This document shows positions 1-8,646 of a stretch of 64,000 nucleotides of DNA, one piece after another (position 1 is the first letter of the stretch; each line of letters begins with the position of its first letter). Below the pieces are notes generated by a model that worked only from the letters and a program-made list of their open reading frames with translations, had not been told where the DNA came from and made no database searches. This DNA comes from Pacificimonas sp963710205 (lineage in GTDB: Bacteria; Pseudomonadota; Alphaproteobacteria; Sphingomonadales; Sphingomonadaceae): assembly GCA_963710205.1 (NCBI GenBank), contig CAVPZG010000006.1:248001-312000 (forward strand), in the 5' to 3' direction. The translations under genes were made by a program, and so were the position numbers.

Positions 1-121
1 CATTGCCGAGATCGAAGCGCATCTGGTGACCGAAGACACTGCGCGTACCCGTCCCCGTGCGGTCGCCGCGCACACTGCCCTGTTCCAGAACGAGGCGCAT
101 CAGATCGAGATATTGCTGCAT
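1..121 (-). CDS. thyA: Thymidylate synthase, N-terminal fragment (runs off the left edge)
   Basis: Read on the minus strand from the ATG at 121-119, the first 40 residues begin MQQYLDLMRLVLEQG and continue with DRTGTGT and FGHQMRFDL. This is the standard N-terminus of ThyA, which methylates dUMP to dTMP using methylenetetrahydrofolate; the Arg in the DRTGTGT stretch contacts the phosphate of dUMP in the family. The rest lies left of the window. No strong Shine-Dalgarno is visible before this start, but the alignment to the family start is direct. It is divergent from the glycosyltransferase gene that starts about 90 bases away. Confidence 0.93.
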   Translation of the reverse strand, partial: MQQYLDLMRLVLEQGSVRGDRTGTGTRSVFGHQMRFDLGN

Positions 122-212
122 GGCCGGCTACATGCGGCAAGCGGGCGCGGATGTGAAGATGGTGCGTATCTATGTCGTTGCCGAAACGTACATGTTCGAA
201 TAATGACCCAAT

Positions 213-1640
213 ATGGGGGAAATGCCATTCATTCTTGAGGTTGCGGCGGCATTCTGGCTGCTGACGCGGGAACTGCTGCTGTTCGCCGCGCTCGGGATCG
301 CGATTTCGGGGCTGGATGAGCTGTTTGTCGATGCGGTTTACTGGGCGGATCGGCTGAAGCGGCGGCTGACCGTTTATCGTCATCACGAGCGGTGGACCGC
401 TGCCCGCATCCCCGCGTCCGCCGATCAGGGGCGGATGGCAATCTTCGTCCCGGCGTGGGACGAGGCGCAGGTCATTGGCGCGATGCTGCGCGGTTTGCTG
501 GCGCGGCTCGACTATGCGGATTATGACGTCTTTGTCGGGGTCTATCCGAATGACGAAATGACCGTCCATGCCGTCAGCGAAGTGCTGGACGGCCCCGGCG
601 GCGGGCGCGTTCGCATGGTCGTCGGCGATGAACCTGGACCGACGACCAAGGCCGCCTGCCTGAATACACTCTGGCTCGCAATGATCGCCGAGGAAGCGCG
701 AAGACAGCGACAATACAAGGCGATCATCCTGCACGATGCCGAAGACATCGTGCATTCGGCGGAACTGAAGCTGTTCGACTATCTGATTCCCAGAAAGACG
801 ATGGTGCAGCTGCCCGTCTATCCGCTGGTTGACCGCGACTCGCCCTGGATCAGCGGGCATTATCTGGATGAATTCGCGGAACATCACGGCAAGAATCTGG
901 TCGTGCGGGAACGGCTCGGCGCGGCCCTGCCATCCGCCGGTGTTGCCTGCGCGTTCGAGCGGAAACGTCTGGGCGACCTGGCGAATGAGCGCGGCGGAAT
1001 CCCATTCACCCCCGGCGCGCTGACCGAGGATTATGAGCTAGGACTGCAAATGTCCGCGGGCGGGCGGGGCGCATTCGTACGCCTGCCCGGCGATTCCGAC
1101 CGGCGGTTCGTCAGCACAAGGGAACATTTTCCGGACACTATGGAAGCGGCGCTCAGGCAGAAGACGCGCTGGCTGCTCGGCATCGCATTCCAGGGCTGGG
1201 ACAGTTTTGGATGGAAGGGCGGTCTTGCCGAAAAATACATGCTGCTGCGGGATCGAAAGGCGTTGGCAAATGCCTTCCTGATTCTGATCGGCTATGTGGC
1301 CGCGCTGTTTGTGGCGATTGCGATCGCTGCCCTCTGGCTGTTGCCGGAACTGTCGGTCATGCCCGCGCTCGTTCAGCCGGACTCTTTTCTGGCTAAGCTG
1401 CTCGTCTTCACGGCGATCCTGCTGGGCTGGCGTCTGCTCATGCGATTCTGGTTCACCTGGCGCGCATATGGATTGGCGCAGGGGCTCCTGTCGATTCCCC
1501 GCAATATCGTCGGCAATGTGATCGGCATTCTGTCCGCGCGGCGGGCGCTGGCTGGCTATGTGAAGCTGCGTCTGGGGCGCGGTGACCTGCGCTGGCAGAA
1601 GACCAGCCACCGTTTCCCCGAGCGGATGCCTGCCGAATAG
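213..1640 (+). CDS. NfrB-like membrane glycosyltransferase (GT2 family)
   Basis: A 475-residue inner-membrane protein of the NfrB (phage N4 receptor) type. An N-terminal membrane segment (about residues 8-32) ends with LDELFVDAVYW, like the ID(D/E)FF-D-YW start of NfrB. The GT2 catalytic core shows FVPAWDEAQV, an Asp pair in HDAEDIVH, the TEDYELG acidic motif and the QKTRW form of the QxxRW motif seen in processive synthases. Two further membrane helices lie near residues 350-380 and 390-412. It probably makes a surface polysaccharide exported through the outer-membrane partner encoded 2 bases downstream. The start may instead be the in-frame ATG at 222; neither has a well-spaced ribosome site. 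The substrate is unknown. Confidence 0.85.
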   Translation: MGEMPFILEVAAAFWLLTRELLLFAALGIAISGLDELFVDAVYWADRLKRRLTVYRHHERWTAARIPASADQGRMAIFVPAWDEAQVIGAMLRGLLARLDYADYDVFVGVYPNDEMTVHAVSEVLDGPGGGRVRMVVGDEPGPTTKAACLNTLWLAMIAEEARRQRQYKAIILHDAEDIVHSAELKLFDYLIPRKTMVQLPVYPLVDRDSPWISGHYLDEFAEHHGKNLVVRERLGAALPSAGVACAFERKRLGDLANERGGIPFTPGALTEDYELGLQMSAGGRGAFVRLPGDSDRRFVSTREHFPDTMEAALRQKTRWLLGIAFQGWDSFGWKGGLAEKYMLLRDRKALANAFLILIGYVAALFVAIAIAALWLLPELSVMPALVQPDSFLAKLLVFTAILLGWRLLMRFWFTWRAYGLAQGLLSIPRNIVGNVIGILSARRALAGYVKLRLGRGDLRWQKTSHRFPERMPAE

Positions 1641-1642
1641 CT

Positions 1643-2851
1643 ATGGGTCCGCTGGCAAGTCTTGGGCTGATGGGATTGCTGATACTGGCCTGGGCAGTCT
1701 GGCGGGCTGACGTCGCGCATGACGATCATCGCCGGATGCTTGCGGGGATGGAGAGCAGGCTGGTCCCGCAACCGCCAGACGAGCGACCCTTAGATTTGCG
1801 TGACCTGCCAGCCCGGAGTGATGATCCGCCCGGGGACGATGCGGGCTCAGCGTTTAAGAGAGAGCCATTGATCGCGGCAGTCCGGAATGTCGTCCGTAAT
1901 CGTGCAGTCACAACCTCTCCGCGCCGCCAGGATTCAGGGTTCGAACAGACATTGACGATGACCGAACCGGCGGCGGCTGGTGATCCGGTTTCAGCCGGCG
2001 AAGGTCCGTCTGACAATGGCGAGACGCTTTTGGCGGCGTCGTCTCAACCGGTTCCGAGCGCAGGCACACTCGCCGAGCGTGGCTATGCCGCCCTGGAGGA
2101 GGGCGACCGGCAGCGGGCGGCGGAATATTTTCGGCGGGCTTTGGCAAGCGGCGAGACGGACGCGCGGGCGGCGCAGTGGCGTGAACAGCTACGCAGCCTT
2201 GGCAAACGGTGGAATGCTGACGCCTATGCCCTGGTCCGGAGCGGGGCCTCGGCGTCGGCATCACCGACTGTGCCAACACTTGGCGGGGATCAGTTTGGCG
2301 GGCGGCTCGGTTATGTACTCAATCCGTTGGCGCGGCAGCCTGCCGAAGTGCAGCTTCGCCTCGTTCATGCACCGCGTCAGGGCGCCCAGCCTCAGGTTAC
2401 CGAGGCTGTTGCCGGGCTTGGCTGGCGTCCGCTGGGGCGCAGTGGGCCAGAGGTTGCGGTGGAGCGGCGGGCAGCACTGCAGGGGGCCGGCCGAAATGCC
2501 TTTCAGCTCAGACTGTCGGGCGGCGCAGCGACCGGGACGGACAGCGATTTTGATCTTTCCTTCTATGCGGACGCGGGCATTGTTGGCCTGAAAAGCACCG
2601 ATCTTTTTGTCGGCGGGCAGGGCTTCGCGGGATATCGAATGAACAGACGACTTAGCGTCGGCGGAGGCGCCTGGGGCGGTGCGCAGGATGCGGACAGGTC
2701 CAGCTCACTGCTGGAGGTGGGCCCGGAAGTGACGATGCGTGTTCCGGTCGGTCGCGCGCTGCTGGAGGGGCGGGGGAGCTATCGGCTGAAGGTCGCTGGC
2801 GATGCCGCGGCGGGTGATGGACCGGCGCTGGCGATTGCCGTGCGCTACTGA
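1643..2851 (+). CDS. NfrA/BcsC-like TPR and outer-membrane barrel protein
   Basis: 402 residues. An N-terminal hydrophobic segment (about 3-20) is followed by a low-complexity stretch, a TPR-like helical repeat (about 145-185, with LAERGYAALEEGDRQRAAEYF) and a C-terminal region of alternating strands ending ALAIAVRY. The terminal aromatic residue is usual for outer-membrane barrels. The layout is a small version of NfrA and BcsC, which export glycan across the outer membrane for the matching glycosyltransferase. It begins 2 bases after the NfrB-like gene, so the two are surely co-transcribed. Its 3' end overlaps the convergent TPR gene by 7 bases. Function is inferred from layout and neighbour, not from strong motifs. 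Confidence 0.68.
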   Translation: MGPLASLGLMGLLILAWAVWRADVAHDDHRRMLAGMESRLVPQPPDERPLDLRDLPARSDDPPGDDAGSAFKREPLIAAVRNVVRNRAVTTSPRRQDSGFEQTLTMTEPAAAGDPVSAGEGPSDNGETLLAASSQPVPSAGTLAERGYAALEEGDRQRAAEYFRRALASGETDARAAQWREQLRSLGKRWNADAYALVRSGASASASPTVPTLGGDQFGGRLGYVLNPLARQPAEVQLRLVHAPRQGAQPQVTEAVAGLGWRPLGRSGPEVAVERRAALQGAGRNAFQLRLSGGAATGTDSDFDLSFYADAGIVGLKSTDLFVGGQGFAGYRMNRRLSVGGGAWGGAQDADRSSSLLEVGPEVTMRVPVGRALLEGRGSYRLKVAGDAAAGDGPALAIAVRY

Positions 2852-3609
2852 CTGAAACGGGCGAAAGGCCGGGAGGATTTCGCGGCGGCCTCCAGCTTGT
2901 CATCATCGCCGAGCGCCGCGAGCAGCATTTTCGCGCGGCCGCGGATCAGGCGTTCGAAGCCATCCTTTGCCTTGCCGTTGGCGGCGGGGGTCAGGAGCGC
3001 GCGCAGCTTTTCCGTGTCGTCCTCCTCGCCCATGTCGATCAGGCCCATCGCGTAGAAGGTGCGCCAGACCGGATTGCGTCCGTCAAGCGCGATGGCCTTG
3101 TCGAATTCCGCGATGGCTGTCTTTTCCTTCGCGCCCAGAACCGTGCCCGCGATGAAGCCGCCCAGCTGGCCGATCGCACCTGAATGCCAGCCGCCAAGCG
3201 AGGTATGCGCCAGCGGATTGTTCGGCTCCGCCTTTGCCGCCTTTTCCATCAGTCTGCGCGCGGTCTTCGCCTCGCCGGGGCTTTTGGTCAGCTGCGCGCG
3301 GTAGCCGATGGCGACCGCCTTTTGCAAAGTGGCGCCAACATGGTTCGGCTGAAGGATCAGCGCCATATTGGCGTCGCGCTCGGCCTCGGCGATCAATGCC
3401 AGCGCCTTCTCCTTGGTATCGACTTCATAGGCCGCCACGATCAGGGTGGCGTAGGCCGCCAGCGCTAGATTGTCCGCATTCTCGTTCGCGCGCGCGGCGT
3501 CGGCCGCGGCAGCGAACTGGCCGGCACGCAGCAGTTCGTCAGCCTTCGCTGCCAAAGCCGGTGCGGGCAGGAGCGTGAGGGCGGCGGCAAGGAGAAGGGC
3601 GTGTTTCAT
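2845..3609 (-). CDS. Periplasmic TPR-like protein
   Basis: 254 residues with a clear Sec signal peptide (MKHALLLAAALTLLPAPALA, cleavage after ALA near residue 20). The mature part is Ala-rich and helical, with repeated 30-40 residue helical pairs typical of tetratricopeptide repeats, for example around residues 125-150 (KAAKAEPNNPLAHTSLGGWH) and 165-200. No catalytic motif is visible. Its ATG overlaps the lysK stop by 4 bases, so it is translated as the second gene of a lysK operon, although no functional link is evident. A scaffold role in the periplasm is the most that can be said. Confidence 0.7.
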   Translation of the reverse strand: MKHALLLAAALTLLPAPALAAKADELLRAGQFAAAADAARANENADNLALAAYATLIVAAYEVDTKEKALALIAEAERDANMALILQPNHVGATLQKAVAIGYRAQLTKSPGEAKTARRLMEKAAKAEPNNPLAHTSLGGWHSGAIGQLGGFIAGTVLGAKEKTAIAEFDKAIALDGRNPVWRTFYAMGLIDMGEEDDTEKLRALLTPAANGKAKDGFERLIRGRAKMLLAALGDDDKLEAAAKSSRPFARFSQ

Positions 3610-5210
3610 CTGGCAAGGGCTTCCTGAATCAGCTTCCGCGAATTCCCGATGCCGTAAAGGCTGATGAAGCTGCCCATGCGCGGACCCTGGCTGCTCCCGA
3701 GAAGCGTTTCGTAAAGCGCGGAAAACCAGTCCCGAAGCGGCTCGAATTCATGCGCCTTGCCCACCGCATAGACCTCATTCTGGATGTCCTCAGCCTGAAC
3801 GTTCTTCGGGAGAGCGGCCAGTTTTTCATCCAGTTCGAGTAGCGCGGCCCTTTCCTTGTCGGTGGGCGCGCGCTTTTGAAGGGTCGGCGCGACCACGTCC
3901 TTCACATAGGCAACGGCGTGGGTGATGAGGGCGTCGAGCTCAGGTTCCGATTCGGGCGTCGCGTCGGGTGCGTAGTTTTTCAGATATGCCCAGACGGTCT
4001 CTCGCTCCGCTTCCTCCCCCATGACGCCGACGAGGTTTAGAAGCAGGAAGAACGGTACGGGCAGGTCGCCCGTGGGCACGTTCCCGCCCGGCTTTGCCAT
4101 GTGCACATGATGGACGGCATTGCCGAGGCGCTTGTCCCAATCCTGCTCCGCGTACAGCGTGCGGGCGGCGTAATAGTCGTCGATGACCTTCGGGATCAGT
4201 CCGGTATGCAGCTGCTTGGCGCGTTTTGGTTCGCGGAAAATGTAAAAGGCGAGCAATTCCTCCGGGCCGTAGATCAGCCAATCCTCGATGGAGAGGCCGT
4301 TGCCCTTTGATTTCGAAATCTTCTCGCCATTCGCGTCGAGGAACATCTCATAAATCATGCCTTCGGGCTTGCGGCCGCCCAGTACCTTGGCGATGCGGCC
4401 CGACTGGACGCCGGAATCGGTCAGGTCCTTACCGTACATTTCGTAATCGACGCCGAGCGCGACCCAGCGCATGGCCCAGTCGGCCTTCCATTGCAGCTTC
4501 GCCTGTCCGCCGAGTGCGGACTGTTCGATGGTCTTGCCATCCTCATCAATGAAGCGGATCATGCCCGCTTCCCAATCCACCACCTCGACGGGAACCTGCA
4601 GGACAGCGCCTGTCGATGGGCTGATCGGCATGACCGGCGAATAGGTCGCGCGGCGCTCCTCACGCAGTGTCGGCAGCATGATATCCATGATCTGGTCATA
4701 GCGGCCAAGGACCGTTCTCAGAGCATTGTCGAAACGTCCCGATCGATATTCTTCCGTCGAGGACAGGAATTCATAGTCGAAGCCATATTGGTCCAGAAAC
4801 GCGCGCAGACGGGCGTTGTTGTGCGCCGCGAAACTGTCATGCGTGCCGAACGGGTCGGGAACCTGGGTAAGGGGCTTGCCGAGATAGGGGCCGAGCAGAG
4901 CCTCTCCATCGGGCACATTGTCAGGCACTTTCCTGAGGCCGTCGAGATCGTCCGAAAAGGCGATCAGGCGCGTTTCGACATCCGCCATTTCATGGAGCGC
5001 GCGGCGCACCATTGTCGTCCTGAGGACTTCGTTGAATGTGCCGATGTGCGGCAGGCCGGAGGGGCCGTAGCCGGTCTCGAAGACGATGGGCACGGGCTTG
5101 CCCTCCGCGTCCTTCTTGCCTTCAGGATAGCGTTTCAGGACGCGGCGCGCCTCCTCATAGGGCCAGGCTTTGGACGTGAGGGCGGCGGCGCGTCGGTCAG
5201 AGTTCGTCAT
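3606..5210 (-). CDS. lysK: Class I lysyl-tRNA synthetase
   Basis: 534 residues, cytoplasmic; charges tRNA-Lys. The class I signatures are present: the HIGH-type motif in SGLPHIGT near residue 41 and the KMSKS-type loop EKISKSKGNG near residue 280. Class I LysRS is the archaeal/alphaproteobacterial form, unrelated to the class II LysS of most bacteria. The start chosen is the ATG at 5210 (MTNSDRRAAAL); an in-frame extension to 5270 gives a basic, unconserved-looking leader and no better ribosome site. It is followed by the TPR gene with a 4-base overlap. Confidence 0.95.
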   Translation of the reverse strand: MTNSDRRAAALTSKAWPYEEARRVLKRYPEGKKDAEGKPVPIVFETGYGPSGLPHIGTFNEVLRTTMVRRALHEMADVETRLIAFSDDLDGLRKVPDNVPDGEALLGPYLGKPLTQVPDPFGTHDSFAAHNNARLRAFLDQYGFDYEFLSSTEEYRSGRFDNALRTVLGRYDQIMDIMLPTLREERRATYSPVMPISPSTGAVLQVPVEVVDWEAGMIRFIDEDGKTIEQSALGGQAKLQWKADWAMRWVALGVDYEMYGKDLTDSGVQSGRIAKVLGGRKPEGMIYEMFLDANGEKISKSKGNGLSIEDWLIYGPEELLAFYIFREPKRAKQLHTGLIPKVIDDYYAARTLYAEQDWDKRLGNAVHHVHMAKPGGNVPTGDLPVPFFLLLNLVGVMGEEAERETVWAYLKNYAPDATPESEPELDALITHAVAYVKDVVAPTLQKRAPTDKERAALLELDEKLAALPKNVQAEDIQNEVYAVGKAHEFEPLRDWFSALYETLLGSSQGPRMGSFISLYGIGNSRKLIQEALAR

Positions 5211-5319
5211 GTTGCGCTCGCTAAGCCGCAGGCCGCGGTGCGGCAAGGGGGCTGTTCGCAGCGCTGCCACGCAGATCCTTGCCTGATATCGCGATCCGCA
5301 TGCGACCGCTTGACGTCGC

Positions 5320-6513
5320 CTAGGCCAACTCGCTGGAAACCTCCCGCTGTGGTGCGGCCGACAGCATCAGCACGAGGACGCCCGTCAGGCCGGACAGGAG
5401 CGATCCTGACAGGACGCCCAGTTTCACACTGTCGATCTGCACGGCGCTGTCGAAGGCAAGTGTGCCGATGAAGAGGCTCATGGTGAAACCGACACCGGTG
5501 ATGCAGGACAGGCCATGAATCTGCGGCCAGGAGAGAGCGTCGGGGAGCTTTGTCAGTCCTGTTTTGACCGCCAGCCAGGCGAAGCCGAACACGCCGACCT
5601 GCTTGCCGATGAAGAGGCCAGCCGCGATGCCGAGCGGAAGCGGGGCAATCAGATCGCCAAGACCGATACCGGTGAGCGAGACACCCGCATTGGCGAAGGC
5701 GAAGATCGGGAGGACAGCGAAGGCGATCCACGGATGCAGGCTGTGCTCCAGAGCTTTCAGCGGTGAACGCCCGGCCCTGTCGGTGAGCGGAATGGCGAGC
5801 GCGACGGCAACACCCGCCAGCGTGGCGTGGACGCCCGATTTGAGGACGCAGACCCAGATGATGACACCAATCAGCGCATAGGGCGTGATGGCCGTGACCC
5901 CGCGCCGGTTCAGGATCGCGAGGATGACGAGGCCCGCACCCGCCAGGCCGAGCGACAGGACGCTGAGCTGGTCGGTATAGAAAAGCGCGATGATGGCGAT
6001 GGCGCCGATATCGTCGATAATGGCAATGGCGAGCAGCAGCACCTTTAGCGCGGCGGGTACGCGGCTGCCGAGAAGCGCAAGGATGCCGAGTGCGAAGGCA
6101 ATATCGGTGGCGGCGGGAATGGCCCAGCCCGCGCTATTCTCAGGGCTGGCCTGATTGATCGCGAGGAAGGTGAGCGCGGGGATCGCCATGCCGCCAATGG
6201 CAGCGACGATGGGCAGGCCCGCCTTGTCCATGCTGGAAAGCTCGCCGACGAGAACCTCTCGCTTCACCTCCAACCCGACCAGGAAGAAGAACAGCGCCAT
6301 CAGGCCGTCATTGACCCAGAGGAGGAGCGGTTTGTCGATATTCAGCGCCCCAACGCGCACCTGCACGGGAACGTCCCACAGCGCGAAATAAAGGGCGGAG
6401 AGTCCGCTGTTCGCCAATATGATGGCAAGCGCGGCAGCGGCGAAGAGCAGCAGCCCGCCGCTCGATTCCTGTTTGAGGAAATCACGCATCATCGGCGTGA
6501 AACGGGTCGGCAT
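5320..6513 (-). CDS. nhaA: Na+/H+ antiporter NhaA
   Basis: 397 residues, twelve predicted membrane spans. It exchanges internal Na+ or Li+ for external H+ and supports pH and sodium homeostasis. The N-terminus (LKQESSGGLLLFAAAALAIILANS) matches the family start, and the discontinuous-helix motifs WAIPAATDIAFALG and AIAIIDDIGAIAIIALFYT are intact, including the paired aspartates that bind the ion. Length is usual for NhaA. The gene is separate from lysK (about 110 bases) and is probably transcribed on its own. Confidence 0.97.
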   Translation of the reverse strand: MPTRFTPMMRDFLKQESSGGLLLFAAAALAIILANSGLSALYFALWDVPVQVRVGALNIDKPLLLWVNDGLMALFFFLVGLEVKREVLVGELSSMDKAGLPIVAAIGGMAIPALTFLAINQASPENSAGWAIPAATDIAFALGILALLGSRVPAALKVLLLAIAIIDDIGAIAIIALFYTDQLSVLSLGLAGAGLVILAILNRRGVTAITPYALIGVIIWVCVLKSGVHATLAGVAVALAIPLTDRAGRSPLKALEHSLHPWIAFAVLPIFAFANAGVSLTGIGLGDLIAPLPLGIAAGLFIGKQVGVFGFAWLAVKTGLTKLPDALSWPQIHGLSCITGVGFTMSLFIGTLAFDSAVQIDSVKLGVLSGSLLSGLTGVLVLMLSAAPQREVSSELA

Positions 6514-6625
6514 GAGTGATGGCTTTCAGATTGGAAAAACGGGAAAACAAAAAAATCGGGCGGCACGGCGGGAATTAAGGGGGAGTAGGACCGTGCCGCC
6601 CAGTTACAGGGGAAGTGGCGAGGAG

Positions 6626-6811
6626 TCAGGTCGTAATTCCGCTCCCGCCATGTCCGCGCAGGCGCTGCAGTTCGTCCTTGAGCGCAAGGCGCAGACGTTT
6701 CAGGCGGACGAGCCTGTCGCTCCATGCGCCAGACGGGCGGCTGCGCTCGGCCTTTATCTGGCGGCTGATGGCGCTGCGGCGTTCGGTGAGGGCTTTGATA
6801 CGTGCTTTCAT
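6626..6811 (-). CDS. Small DUF465 (YdcH-like) helical protein
   Basis: 61 residues starting MKARIKALTERRSAISRQIK. It is highly charged and predicted to form a helical hairpin or coiled coil, with alternating K/R/E heptads and the KRLRLALKDELQRL segment typical of DUF465 (YdcH) proteins. The start at 6811 is decided by a near-perfect ribosome site, GGAGGA at 6821-6826, 9 bases upstream; a 10-residue longer reading from 6841 lacks one. Function in the family is unknown. Confidence 0.68.
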   Translation of the reverse strand: MKARIKALTERRSAISRQIKAERSRPSGAWSDRLVRLKRLRLALKDELQRLRGHGGSGITT

Positions 6812-6933
6812 ATGCGTGTCTCCTCCAAGAAAACGGGGCATTCGATGCCGGAAGGATAAAATGGGGCGGCATGGCCGATTAGTCCAATCGATAACATGGT
6901 GTCATTTTGATAGTCTTTGACTATGGATAGGAT

Positions 6934-7830
6934 ATGCCCAGCCTGCGCCAGCTCGACTATCTTGTTGCCCTTGCGGACGCGGGGCATTTCGGCCGGGCGG
7001 CTAGCCAGGCGGGCGTGTCGCAGCCGACCCTGAGCCAGCAGATCAAGGCGCTGGAAGGGCGGCTTGGGGTTGCCCTTGTTGAGCGGCGCGGGCGCGGCGC
7101 CGTGCTGACACCGGCGGGACGGGACATTGCCGAACGGGCACGGACCATTGTCGTTGCCGTCGGCGATATCCGCGATTTCGCCGCCCGCGCGGAGGGTCGT
7201 CTGGCCGGAACGCTGCGCTTTGGCGTGACGCCGACGCTTGGGCCCTATCTGCTGCCCGCGGTGGTGGCGGGCCTGCACCGGGACGCGCCCGACCTGAAGC
7301 TGTTCGTGCAGGAGGGCATACCTGATGAGCAGTTGCAGGCGCTGACAAGGGGGAAGCTGGACCTGCTGCTGGGGCCGTTGCCGCTGGAGGCGCCCGGGGT
7401 GGTGCTGGAGCCGCTATTCCGCGAACCGCTGCGGCTTGCGGTGCCGACAGATCATGCGCTGGCCGGCGGCGCTGAGGTGGCGCAGCTGGCGGGACAGCCG
7501 CTGCTATCGCTGGACCGGAGGCACCATTATCACCGGCAGGCCGAAGCGCTGTGTGCAGAACATGGCATGCGGCTGATCCGTGATTATGAGGGAACCAGTC
7601 TGGACAGTCTGCAACAGATGACAGCCTCAGGCCTGGGACTGAGCATTCTGCCGGAACTTTATCTGCGATCCGACGCTGGCGGGCGCAGCGGCACAATCGT
7701 ACCGGACATCAGGGGCTGGTCGGCCTATCGCAGTATCGGGCTGGCATGGCGTGAAGGCGCGGGGCTGACAGCGGCCTTTCAGGAGCTGGGCCAGCGTATC
7801 GCGACGCGGGCACGCGCACTGCTTGACTGA
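6934..7830 (+). CDS. OxyR-like LysR-family regulator lacking the peroxidatic cysteine
   Basis: 298 residues. An N-terminal winged helix-turn-helix (about 1-60: LRQLDYLVALADAGHFGRAA, QPTLSQQIKALE) is followed by a LysR effector domain. The whole length aligns well with OxyR, the H2O2 sensor. In OxyR the redox pair is C199 and C208 (E. coli numbering). Here the resolving position is kept (C207 in ALCAEHG) but the peroxidatic position is His198 in RRHHYHRQ, so a disulfide of the OxyR type cannot form. It may sense something else or be a constitutive regulator. No katG or ahpC is adjacent. Alternative: another member of the CysB/OxyR branch. Confidence 0.85.
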   Translation: MPSLRQLDYLVALADAGHFGRAASQAGVSQPTLSQQIKALEGRLGVALVERRGRGAVLTPAGRDIAERARTIVVAVGDIRDFAARAEGRLAGTLRFGVTPTLGPYLLPAVVAGLHRDAPDLKLFVQEGIPDEQLQALTRGKLDLLLGPLPLEAPGVVLEPLFREPLRLAVPTDHALAGGAEVAQLAGQPLLSLDRRHHYHRQAEALCAEHGMRLIRDYEGTSLDSLQQMTASGLGLSILPELYLRSDAGGRSGTIVPDIRGWSAYRSIGLAWREGAGLTAAFQELGQRIATRARALLD

Positions 7831-7848
7831 ACTGCCGCGCAGGACGGG

Positions 7849-8646
7849 CTATAGAAAGCGCGCGATGACTTCCCTGTAACTGCGGCTGACCTTCACCTGC
7901 GTACCCGAACCAAGGGTCAGGAAGCTTTCGCCGTTGGTGTGCGGTTTGACTTCCTTCACCTGATCGAGATTGACGATGGTGGAGCGGTGGACGCGCTGGA
8001 ACATGCGGGGGTCGAGGCGCTTTTCGAGGTCCTTCATCGTCTCGCGCAGGATGAGCGTATTGTCCTCGGTGTAAATGCACATATAGTCGCCGGCGGCATC
8101 GATCCGCTCGATATTGCCGACATCGACCCGGAAAATCTGCCCGCGATCCTTTATGTTGATCATCTTCTCATAGCGCCCCGCATCCATGACGGGTGCCGTG
8201 TCGTCGAGCTTTTCGGCAGCCTCTGGCGCAACCTCGGTCAGAAGCTCATGCAGCTGCCTGCGCTCCGCTTCCGCATTGCGCTCCGTCAGGCGCTGGCGGA
8301 CGCGGGCAATGGTGTCGGCCAGGCGGTCTTCCTCGACCGGTTTCATCAGATAGTCGACCGCATGCGATTCAAACGCCTTCAGTGCATATTCGTTGAAGGC
8401 TGTGACCATGACGAACAGCGGCGGATCGACATCCTGCAGCGCGCCAATGACGGAAAAGCCGTCGAAACCCGGCATCTGGATATCCAGGAAAACGAGGTCG
8501 GGCTTGTGCGTCTTTATGGCGCGAATGGCTTCACGTCCGTTGGCGCATGTCGTGATGACGTCGATATCCTCATGCGGCTCCAGGCGCATCTGCAGGCCCT
8601 TGATAGCGAGTGGCTCGTCATCGACGAGGATGGTGCGAATGGTCAT
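7849..8646 (-). CDS. LytTR-family response regulator
   Basis: 265 residues. A CheY-like receiver domain (about 3-120) has the acidic pocket VDDEP, the phospho-acceptor Asp55 in LVFLDIQMPG and a conserved Lys near residue 102 (LMKPVEE). A linker leads to a C-terminal LytTR DNA-binding domain (about 165-260: IERIDAAGDYMCIYTEDNTL, FQRVHRSTIVNLDQV). It is the partner of the histidine kinase immediately upstream (4-base overlap), a LytS/LytR or YehU/YehT-type pair. Target genes are not evident here; such regulators often control cell-surface or exopolysaccharide genes. Confidence 0.93.
   Translation of the reverse strand: MTIRTILVDDEPLAIKGLQMRLEPHEDIDVITTCANGREAIRAIKTHKPDLVFLDIQMPGFDGFSVIGALQDVDPPLFVMVTAFNEYALKAFESHAVDYLMKPVEEDRLADTIARVRQRLTERNAEAERRQLHELLTEVAPEAAEKLDDTAPVMDAGRYEKMINIKDRGQIFRVDVGNIERIDAAGDYMCIYTEDNTLILRETMKDLEKRLDPRMFQRVHRSTIVNLDQVKEVKPHTNGESFLTLGSGTQVKVSRSYREVIARFL

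Noticed and set aside
26..238. A plus-strand open frame from a GTG at the left edge
   Set aside because: The minus strand at 1-121 reads as thymidylate synthase with clear family motifs; the plus-strand frame has no recognisable protein.
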